This document shows positions 54,493 to 64,000 of a stretch of 64,000 nucleotides of DNA, piece by piece. The stretch spans positions 25,241,488-25,305,487 of the forward strand of contig CM037474.1 of assembly GCA_021014325.1 (NCBI GenBank), written 5' to 3'. The stretch's first letter is position 1. The number at the start of each line of letters is the position of its first letter. The stretch comes from Plazaster borealis. Its lineage: Eukaryota; Echinodermata; Asteroidea; Forcipulatida; Labidiasteridae. The notes beneath the pieces are model-generated. The model saw only the letters and a program-made list of their open reading frames with translations. It was not told where the DNA came from and ran no database searches. A program made the translations under genes and the position numbers.

Positions 54493-55605
54493 AACAGTTC
54501 TTACTTATTAATTCAACATAGACCGACTGCAACTGTCTGCTTGTAAATTGTCTGTTGTTACCTGAATATTGACTTATGTGGCGAATATCAAAGGAAACAA
54601 TGGAGATGTGTTATAAAGACAAATTGATTATTTAAATATCAAATTTTTCAGTGAGGCCCAAGGTCCAATTAATTATAATATTCGATATTATATTTAACAG
54701 GTGGATACCGTTGAACAATTTGGTGATGTTGGAAATTAATTGATAAAAATACGACAGAAAACACACTAATAATTATAAGTATACGTTGGTATTTACTGTG
54801 TACCTTTTCGTTCTTATATAGAATAAGAATTGAATTTAATCTTCTGGTTTCAGCAGAAATAACTTAGAAATAATAAGAGGGGGAAATAACCATGGGTTAA
54901 ATCGCTCACGCGGACAATAGTTTATTGTCACAGACTAGAATTCACACTTTATGTGACTCAGCATGTCAGTATAGGGGAGATAGAAAGAAATCACTTGTAG
55001 CTACCGTTTGTATAAATTGACAACCCCCTCTCTCTTATTCTTTACTGTTCAAGTCTCGCGCGAATTCAAACATTTTGGGAACCATGGGTTCAAATACTCG
55101 CGAGACTTGCATGAGTCTATTAAGATGGAAATGGCAGTCCGATTACTTAATACTCATGCGTGGTCGGATATTTTCCCACCAAATAAAAAACAAACAAAGT
55201 TCAAATATTGAACCATAAAGCTCAATGATTGAACCGTGTCAGGTGAAACACAAAAACCACTAAATTTTACGTCAGCGAGCGGACGTGCAGCTGACAGTGG
55301 TCACAAGTTGCTACAAATAAACAAACCTTAGGAAGCACCGTGCAGCGCTGAGACCTGCTACACCGTCGATCGGAGCCTCTATCGGGTCTGGAGTATTAAG
55401 AGGGGGTCAGGTAGATTGTGTGGTGGCTCCTATGTCATTCAACACTTGACTTATTTACGGTGAAGGCCGCATTTCGTCTGTCTGATGACATAAAGCGTTT
55501 TCAGACAAAATGTGCAATTTTACTTAGATTATCTATCGTCAGGGGATGTTTGGATCATTTTGTAATCTACGCTTTTTGAGCTGAGTTCCAGTACAATCTC
55601 AAGTT
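54493..55605. other. SLC6-like intron 1, unassigned part
   Basis: AT-rich DNA. No exon with SLC6 motifs and no known repeat recognised. Confidence 0.5.
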
Positions 55606-56860
55606 CTTCATTGCAAGTCTCAAACCGAGTCTAAATCCGTTGAGGTAAAGTCTCTTCTCTAGTCAGATCTCAAAAAATTATACAGTCTCAACTCAAAGTT
55701 AGAGATAGAGTCTCAAACCGAGTCTTAATCCGTTGATTAAGTCTCTTCTCTAGTCAGATCTCAAAAAATTATACACTATACAGTCTCAACTCAAAGTTAG
55801 AGCTACAGTCTAGACTCAAATCTCAAATCAAGTCTCAGTCAGTCATTGAAGTCAAGTGTTAAGTCAAGTCTCAAGTTTAGTCCTTTAGTCCATGAGGTCC
55901 TTGAGGGCTATGTGGATGTAGTCTCAACTCAAACCACATACCAAGTCTTCAGTCCTTGAAGTCGAGTGTCAAATCAGATCCCATGTCTGTGAAGGCTGTT
56001 CTCAACTCAAGTCTCAATCCTGCGAGGGGCAAATCTCATTGAATCAGATCTCACATCGACTTACTATACTATGGTCCTTAGTATAGTCTCAGGGCTATAG
56101 TCTCAGCCTTAACCTCGAATCAAGTCTGAAGTCCTTGATGTCAAGTGATAGGTCAAGTGACAAATCAACTCTAAAATTAAGTTTTTAATTCTATTCTCGA
56201 GGGCTATATAGTCTCATCTCAAACTCAAATCAAGTCTTAAGTTCTTGAGGTTACGTGGCAAGTTAAGTCACAAATTAAGTCTCAAATCTATTTCAAGTCC
56301 TCGGGACTATGATCTCTCTGCTCAAACCTCAACAAAGCAGTTTCAAGCTTATCATCGAGGTAAGTCAAATCCCAAATTAAGTTCCAAATCTATTTTCAAG
56401 TTCCATGGGCTCTATTCTCAGCTCAAACCCCCAAATCAAGCTCAAATTAGAGGTTAAGTGACAAGTCAAGTCTCAAATTAAGTCAAAAATGTATTCTATC
56501 CTCAATTCCTCAGTGCTCTAGTCTCAGCTCAAACCTCAAATCTAGTTAAAGTTGGTCCTTCAGGTCAAGTATCAAGTCCATTGTCTCAAATTAAGTCCCA
56601 AATCTATTCTCAAGTCCTTGAGTGGCAGCTATAGTCTCAACTCAAACTGAAGAGGAAGTCTTCATCAAGGTCCAATCTCAATATAAGTCTGAAGTTAAAC
56701 ATCATATCATATCTTAAGTCATTGAGACAAAGACTAAAGCATGACCTCAAGTCAATTTGGTCAAATCCAAGTCAACTCTTGAGTCACAAAAAAATAAACA
56801 TTAAACAGGACTTGAATGCCCAATATTTGATTCCAAGTCCATGAGACCCGTATCTCGTAC
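55606..56860. repeat. Degenerate satellite of AGTCTCAACTCAAA-like units
   Basis: About 1.25 kb in which AAGTCTCAA, TCAAGTC, CTCAAATC and variants recur without fixed phase. A duplicated sub-block of about 110 bp (TCTTCTCTAGTCAGATCTCA) occurs at about 55650 and 55745. Confidence 0.9.
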
Positions 56861-56993
56861 TTGGTGACAGCGCTAATAACTAAAGTAATTTTGAGCGAGT
56901 ATAATCACTACATTTTATCTCGAAAATTGTTGTGACCAATAATTTGTTATTATATCAAATATTTAAAAGTTGTGTATTTAAACAAAATATCAT

Positions 56994-57344
56994 TTAAAGG
57001 GTACAGCATTGGTAAGGTTGAAAATATAAATGTTCTCAGATTTGCACATAAATTACACGGTATAAAGATGGTCATGGTGGAATACTTCCATTGGAATAGT
57101 TTTGCTTTAAATGTTATACAGTTTTTAGGAAATGAGTAAAACAATTAGTCTTAATCACTGGTGATAAAATCCGATGTTTGAAAACAATGAAAATATAAAA
57201 TGGGGTTTGTTCACTGATTTATCATGACTCCGAAGACCGATTTAACTTAAACTTTCACAGGTTTGTTATTTCAAGTACATGTTTGGTCACATGAAGTGTG
57301 GATACTGGTCTGTGACAATTAACAATAATGTATATTTGCTTTAA
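56994..57344. mobile_element. TTAA-flanked MITE type 3 (SLC6-like intron 1)
   Basis: TTAA at 56994 and 57341. Shares ATGGTCATGGTGGAA and GAAATGAGTAAAACAATTAG with 19518-19881. Confidence 0.8.
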
Positions 57345-58339
57345 ATCACGCACCTACGTCACTTTTGATTCGATCCACATGAGTTTGCCCCCCCCCGGGG
57401 GGGGGGGGGTAAGAGTAAGAACGTGAGGGAATCATCATTTCTAGTGAATCTGTTTGCCTTCCATATCAGGTCTTCCTTTTACACCTCGGGGTTTGTTTGA
57501 TTTTTCAACACCACAAAATTGAAAACCGTTTATCTACATTAAGGTCATGCACCCCGAAAGCTCCTGTGCTAAATTGTTTATACCTTAAACTTTGAAGATA
57601 TTATACAGCTGACAAAATAGTCTCAGACAGTGTTCATGTTTTGTGTGATCGACCACATACACATGAAATAACAAACCCGTGAACATTTGGGCCTAATCCG
57701 TATTGTGTGAGTCAGGAGAATATTGTGAAAAACCATGCACATTTTTCAGCATGTAAACACAATATTGTGTCTATTAAAAATAACAAAATATTGTGTTTGT
57801 AACAACCGAAATCAGCTGTTGCGTTTTGGTTTTCAGATACAGTTTTCTCAAATATGACTTCATTTCAGAGGGAAATATTTCACACAAAAATGGTTCTATA
57901 GTATGAACTTTATAATCAGTAAGCTTTCCGACTAATATCAAACAATGGATATGTCTGGGGAACATTTTTTCATAGCAGCCGGGAAAGCGCTGAGTACAGT
58001 GCTTTCGGTGTATGGGAGAAACACAATTTCTGTATCCGTGATTCAAAGTTAATATCTATGAAACTTTTTTTTTTTTTCGACCAGTAACCACAACTGTACA
58101 ACAATTTATATTTAAACTTGCCAAAATCAAACCTCCACCTGAAGATCAGCAAATTTTAATAACAAAACAAAAACACCCAGAAATAAACAGTTATGATCTG
58201 AGCAACAAGGTTTAGAGTAGGTTTTCTCTAAATTTGAGCAAGACCCCCCCCCCCCCAAATTAAATCTTATTTCATGGTGTATAACACCGCCCCACCAAAT
58301 ATACTATTTCGATATCTAAGTAAAGGTTTTACTCAGGAT
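57345..58339. other. SLC6-like intron 1, unassigned part
   Basis: A C-run directly followed by a G-run at about 57390-57409 is notable. Otherwise AT-rich, with no exon recognised. Confidence 0.5.
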
Positions 58340-58349
58340 TGGTAAGGAT

Positions 58350-58480
58350 AAAAACATCACTTGGTGGGAGTCGAACCCACGACTTTTGGCATTCTTTGCG
58401 GACCCACTGCCAAAATCAAGGATTCGTATTGCTTCTAGCTACCGGGCAAGCTCGGTGTCTAGTGATGCTCCGTAATGGCA
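58350..58480 (-). mobile_element. tRNA-derived sequence, minus orientation
   Basis: On the minus strand, GTCGTGGGTTCGACTCCCACC is a good box B and T-arm, but there is no matching acceptor stem. A SINE head is more likely than a tRNA gene. Confidence 0.45.
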
Positions 58481-58527
58481 AAGGTATTTTTTTCACAGGA
58501 CTCGGGAAAGTATTGAGTATATAGTGC

Positions 58528-58904
58528 TTAAAGGCAGGCTGTACTTTTGGTAATTACTCCACAAGTTAATGACCAGAAAGACTTACTTGATAAAGAGCAC
58601 TGGAGTGTTAGAAACGACCCGCTTTGAAGTAATGTAGTTTTAGAGAAAGAGGTAATTTTTCACCCCAAACTTTAAATCTGAGAAAGGCTTCAGGCATGAA
58701 ACCTTTCTCAGGCATCTGAAAGCACACAATTCTATGCAACAAGGGTGGGGTTTTTTTTCTTTCATTATTTTCTTGCAACTTCGATGACCAATTGAGCCCA
58801 AATTTTCACAGATTGATTATTTTATGCATATGTTGGGATACACCAAGTACAGAAGTAAGGATACTGGTCTTTGACATTTACCAGAAGTATACCCTGCCCT
58901 TTTT
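58528..58904. mobile_element. TTAA-type MITE type 1 with central hairpin
   Basis: Left TTAA at 58528 and AGGCAGGCTGTACTTTTGG; right end AGAAGTATACCCTGCCCT with the flanking TTAA mutated. The central CTGAGAAAGGCTTCAGG pairs with CCTTTCTCAG. Confidence 0.8.
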
Positions 58905-58946
58905 CAAGTCCTGGTTGGTCTCTGAGAATCCTTGGCTTCATTCACA

Positions 58947-58991
58947 ACCAGAATTAATAAATAAATAAATACATAAATAAATAAATAATAA
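58947..58991. repeat. AAAT microsatellite
   Basis: Run of AAAT units with one CATA interruption. Confidence 0.85.
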
Positions 58992-59112
58992 ATCAGGACA
59001 AACGGCGGTGACTCTGATTGCAACGTAATTGTTTTCGTGTGCTATTTATATTTTAAAACTAGAGTAATAACTGAAATTACAGGTTCCCGGAAATCCTAAA
59101 CAATAATCGTAA

Positions 59113-59519
59113 TAAGGCCACATAACAAAAAACCATTGTTGATCGTCCCCGCCCGACCGTACGAAACCCCCGGCATCACACACAGTTATAAAATATCTTT
59201 AAAGAAAGGTTATTCATGATTGCAAAAACAAGAACAGTTTTTCAAATAATATTTACTTAGGCTACACTGCGTTTTAGTTTTTTGAAAATGTTTACAGAAA
59301 ATTTCATCTAGGAGTTAAATGGGTTTATAACAAACTATTAATAACATCAAAATCACACAAACCCTCTGTTTTATAGTTTAGTGATTGTGATGATTTCTTT
59401 ATAGTTTACTTCATATTTTGCCATGTCAACAAAACTTAATTATAATTTTTAAAAACCACTTCCACCCCCAATCCTAAAAAAAAGGATGATCAACAATTGG
59501 TTTTGTTTATGTGGCCTAA
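59113..59519. mobile_element. MITE with TAAGGCCACATAA ends
   Basis: Left TAAGGCCACATAACAAAA...TTGTTGATCGTCC pairs with right GGATGATCAACAA...TTATGTGGCCTAA over about 38 bp. The 330-bp middle is AT-rich and non-coding. Confidence 0.85.
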
Positions 59520-62500
59520 TATTATAATCATCTATAGGCCTACAGTTTAAATAGGCTCGCAGTGACTGAAATTATCTCAAATCTGTAAAAAAAAAAGGGG
59601 GAGTGAATGGGCGCGTTAATAAATAACTTTCCATCGTTGACGTCGATGTTTTCCGAAAATCCGGTTACAACGTAGGCCTATGGAAAATAATATTCTCAAA
59701 AGATTATCCACGAAATTGGCTTTGGAGTCGAACATTGTAGAATTCACAATAACGTTTTCTCGTGTACTTTTGGGTGGGGTTTTGGGGTTTTTTGTGGGGG
59801 GGGGGTCGATTTAACACATGGCATTTGAATTCAAATGTCATGCTAGATCTGACGAAGCCTCTATATAAATTTGTTATAGAAAAGAAATACGGAAAACAAA
59901 ACAAGTAGTCAAGTGAAATCTGTGGAACTAGAACGTATACAAATTGTAGAGCTGGTATCCAATTTCCGCTCAGCCGTCCCAGAAGAGGATGGGATCTTCT
60001 ACTCTCTCGAGAACACATCCAATAAAAGATTGCATTTGCATCCAATAAAAGATTGCATTGCAGTTGTGTGTAATTGGGCGTCAAAGCTTAGCATTAAAAA
60101 ACCCAGAATGAGACATAATTGGTGACATTTATAAAAAAGCTCTGTTCCATTGGACTATGTTCAATCTCTGTCCTTTCTCTGTGGTTCAATTGAAGGGGGC
60201 AAGAGGTAAGGATGTATACTCGATAAAGTGACAAGTTTCCAACTGCAAAAACATATAAACTCAAACCTTTGAGAAAAACGTTTAAGTTGGGACGTGAACT
60301 ATTGATCAAATTTGAACAAAATTACTCGTCTGACGCCAAAATTAACTTTCCACTTTTGCAATTTTGTATTCAATTCAATTTAGTGAATTAAATTGAATTT
60401 CATTTTTAGTTCCATTCTCAGTGTATAGATGGAATGGCCAAAGAACACCGGCAAACGTTCTTGCCAACATTGCCGCATGGAACTTCAATTTGGTTTTCTT
60501 TCCTTTGCCATTAATCAATATCGAGGCTGCAGGTACAAACATAGTCTGGGCCCTTTTTTGGTGTAATGACAATCATTGCTAATAAACACAAGGAATGTGA
60601 CGACAGTGGGGGCATGATTAAAGGTCTGCGCTTCTTCAAGGTAAAACTCCTTAAATTTAGAACTAAAAGGATTTGATTTGGAGAGTTTGGGGGTGGGTTG
60701 GCGAATAAATGAAGCATCTCCTCTTTTAAGGCTGGGTGCCGTTGAATGTTCCAAAGCCAATGCGTCATAAGACGCTGCTTGCGTCGTTGAGCGTGGCGAC
60801 CACCATGATTCTTCACAAAATACCTCGCTTGGACGCCATATAATCAAGAATTTCCTTTGGTGATTGTTATAAAAAAAAAGTCAAACTCAAGCACAGACCC
60901 AGCGATCTGTTTAGCATAATATGTTGGCTAACAAGATGTAAATGCTAAGCCGAAATTTGCAGGGAACCCGTTACTAACAGTACAAATTGCATGGCGTTTT
61001 AGCTGGTAACCCATTTCTCCTTAGCTATTAAGCAGACCTTGTCAACGCCCAGTAATGTTTGTGCGGCGTGTGATCATTTTCGGGAAACATGCCCCCCGTC
61101 GTATTAAAATCACAATAAATATTATTCAGACAGTTGAAAAGTGGAGCCTTTGGGAATAAATATTTATGCTACGAAGAACAATTTATATAATTCCCAGTGA
61201 CGTCTTAACCCATTCACATTTGACAACACTTCATTTGATGGGAGTGTGCTCTATGGGTTACGTGTGAAGTAACTAAACATTGTTAAACTTGTTGAACTGT
61301 GGTGAAGTACCGTACCTTCAACGCAGTCGTTGATTTTTGGAACGGCAGGGGCATTTCATAACACCTTTTTCTTTATGTTTTTGCACATTCATGTTTTGCT
61401 TATTTCGGTTTGCCAGAACGGAATAAGAACTGGATATTGGGGGAAATTCCAAGACCAAATTTGATGAAACATTCTACTGGTTTATATAGTTGATCGATAG
61501 TTGATCGATTGGAATGAATATTTGTCGGTGAAAAAAATATATCAATGTAATAAATCTGATGTAATATGGCTTTAATTGAAACTGTACACGTTAATGGTAA
61601 GTAAGTTGAATGCACTAGACCCGGCGGGTCACATTATGTCATTACATCGTATGACCTGACTAGGTACGGTGTTCCGCTTCGCTGAAACTGCACAATTAAA
61701 CATCACATGAACTACACTTGTAGTTACCGATTACAAAATGATGATTTAAGGGAAGTTGCACCATTATTATTATTTCTTTTTGTATGAAGAGTAAACTCCA
61801 GAGCGGGAATTAAATTTAAAAAACATCAATATGTACTCTTCTTTAAACATAGCGGATAGTCTATCCGATAACAAAATAGACCTTAGAGCTGATATCGTCA
61901 AAAGGCTTTTTACCACTTTGCAGAAAATGTGAAACCATTTTGTCTCCTGCGCGACTGTCGGAAATGCAGTACCTGCAGTTACATCACTTAATTGAGCAAT
62001 GCAGGGGATACAGGGGTGTATTCTTTATAACTCGGACCTAAATTTCTAAAAACGTAAACGCACCAGTGGCGGTTCAACAACGAAGCTCAACTTGCCTCCA
62101 CGAGGCATTGGCGACGCCAAGCTGTATAAAGCTGTCTGATTAACACTGTCAAATTGACGATCAAACGTCGAGACATTTGTTCTGATGTTGTCACTGGACT
62201 ATCGCACGTTCTTATTATGTTCCCCAGTATGGATTGCAATTATTGCATTGATAAATGGCGTGCAGTGCAATCCTGGTGGCATGGGGCGATACACGGCGGG
62301 GTGGATGGTAGGGTACAGTCGGGCGCTGGTCGCAGGGAATGCGCTTTCAATGCGCGGATCTTAGTCCTTTCACTATAAAAACTACTGGGAACTTTCCACG
62401 CCGGCCCCTTTGCCGCTGTAATTGGTACACATCTGACGGGGACTTGGATTATAGAGAATGGTTTACCCGTAAACACCCAGGGGCCGTTTAAGACTCATTA

Positions 62501-63051
62501 AAACGTAATATTCGCGCCAAGAATCACAGAACCAGAGTGCCAGTGACACAGTGACACTTGAGCCACAAGTTCAACTCAATATAAATACAAAGGGTTTCAA
62601 AGTTGGGGCTTTGTGGCTTTCATTGGCGCAGGGTACTGCTTGCCATAAATCTGTACATGTTTTCCACCCCCCTTTTTTTGCTGACATTTTCTGCCTCTTG
62701 AACAAAATGTGGGTTTCTTGTTTATTTATTTGCCAGCGGCAATATCACTTCATGCTTGAACTTAGTATGGCAGAATCCATCAACGGAGGACAAAAATTTG
62801 ACAGGGTATGGGGGACCACAGTAATTCTTACAATTTGCAGGTTTGTTTGTTTGTTTCTTGCTGTAAAAGTTGCCTTTCCATTATGACTTGCTCTTCCGCT
62901 GGTGTCCTTACCAGCTCGCAGTTATTTCTGTCGCAATGAACAAAACCAAGATTATTAATAGAGCTCACCAAGTCGGTGTGAAACGACGAGATTGTGCATG
63001 TTCACTCGATCTTAACTAAGTTATCTGCGGTTCTAAACTTGAACACTAAAT
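59520..63051. other. SLC6-like intron 1 or intergenic DNA, unassigned
   Basis: Short direct repeats of ATCCAATAAAAGATTGCATT at 60008-60058 are visible. No exon or family motif recognised on either strand. Confidence 0.5.
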
Positions 63052-63326
63052 GTGCTGTATACGTTTGGTAATTGGAACCCTCTGTTTGTTTCAATCCTAT
63101 ATAGTTGTAGATATACCATTAAAACAAACCCGTACAAAATTTAATTTAAAGGTGGTAGCGTTTTTCTCAGATTCAATTTTTTGGGGGATAAAAAGGTATA
63201 TTATTTCCATAACCCCAGTACTTCGAAGTGAACAGTTTCTCAAAATTCAATATACTATCCAAAGCTGCTGTACTTCTATCCAAGTAAGTTTTGATTGCCA
63301 CTAACTTTCAGAGTCATTACCTTTAA
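63052..63326. mobile_element. TTAA-type MITE type 4, partial
   Basis: Starts GCTGTATACGTTTGGTAATT; TTAA at 63323 is the right end. Shares blocks with 24222-24555. Confidence 0.65.
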
Positions 63327-63403
63327 CTCACTATACTGAGAACGTTTTGCCACACGTAGGTTGGCTCAGTGATATCTTGCCCGGACTTTCACATCTGGAA
63401 CCA

Positions 63404-63577
63404 GTGACGTAACCGGGGGGGGGCAACCCCTTTTTGCTCCCCTAATGAGATCGAAAAAAATGCACAAATGAATGGCTCGATACATTAAACAACCCCAATT
63501 TATGTTTTTACCCTGCTAACCCCCCCCCCCCAAAAAAAAAAAAAAAAAAAAAATGAAAATGAAAATGTCTGGTTACG
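63404..63577. mobile_element. MITE with CAGTGRCGTAACC ends
   Basis: Left CAGTGACGTAACCGG and right CTGGTTACGCCACTG are inverted repeats. The middle is mostly homopolymer G, C and A. CAGTG ends are common in hAT-type derivatives, but no clean 8-bp target duplication is seen. Confidence 0.7.
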
Positions 63578-64000
63578 CCACTGCTGTGGACCCAGGTTCG
63601 AATCCAACCTATCATCGTTGCCTCCAACGTGGATTGGTTTTTCATTCCCCGTTGATAACGTGGTGTATTTTCTCTCTCAATTTTTTTTGGGGGGCCACAT
63701 CTAAAACTGAACACCCTCTTCGTGCTCCCTATACGCAGATATTCTCAGGCCCACGGGTCACAGTGCTATAGTCGCTTATTGAGGGTCCAATGGTTTTAGT
63801 ACAAGAAATATTTGAATTATAATATTTTTTGCATTTATACCATAGGTCCTTTTGGTTGGTAAGCAGTTTGCAACAGCTAATTCTATTTCATCAATTATAT
63901 TATTAATCATGTATTCTTAAATTAAAACATAAAATTGTATAGCTGTCATGTGCCGTTCTCCAAAGAAACCAATAAACGCCTATATTAAAATAATGTTTTC

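Overview
The window is animal nuclear DNA. Its genes are split by introns with GT-AG splice sites, intergenic DNA is long and AT-rich, and MITEs, tRNA-derived SINEs and minisatellites are everywhere. The mix of repeat families, especially short inverted-repeat elements flanked by TTAA, looks like an echinoderm, most likely a sea star. That placement is inference from repeat style, not from a marker gene.

Four protein-coding genes can be supported. (1) Minus strand, 419-6505: the N-terminal half of an SLC16/monocarboxylate-transporter-like MFS protein; three exons are visible and the 3' exons lie left of the window. (2) Plus strand, 15107-20812: a complete four-exon gene for emopamil-binding protein (EBP), the sterol delta8-delta7 isomerase, 241 residues. 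(3) Plus strand, 24808-41659: a complete eleven-exon gene for the nuclear deubiquitinase BAP1, 779 residues; Q85, C91, H169 and D184 of the catalytic site fall at the same numbers as in the human protein. (4) Plus strand, 53694-54006: the first coding exon of an SLC6 Na+/Cl- dependent neurotransmitter or osmolyte transporter; its second exon is not found within the next 10 kb. I joined exons by hand; in genes 2 and 3 every junction keeps frame and yields family-conserved protein. The genes are unrelated in pathway and show no operon-like logic.

The rest is repeats. From left to right: a MITE at 0.9 kb; a 37-copy 66-bp minisatellite at 2.3-4.7 kb inside the transporter intron; a LINE reverse-transcriptase fragment at 5.1 kb; inverted-repeat elements at 8.4-8.8 kb; a composite block at 9.0-12.2 kb (hairpin array, two 1.1-kb direct repeats dense in TGACGTCA, then an inverted hairpin array); a perfect 23-bp palindrome at 13.1 kb; TTAA-flanked MITEs in nearly every intron; a foldback-like element at 25.8-26.8 kb in BAP1 intron 1; a Penelope-like GIY-YIG fragment at 36.1-36.6 kb in BAP1 intron 7; several SINEs; a 194-bp tandem triplication at 44.5 kb; and two degenerate satellites at 50.8-51.4 and 55.6-56.8 kb. 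I found no rRNA, convincing functional tRNA, CRISPR array or prokaryotic sequence.

The best candidates for something undescribed are the composite block at 9.0-12.2 kb and the foldback-like element at 25.8-26.8 kb. Both carry arrays of short repeats at their two ends in opposite orientation.
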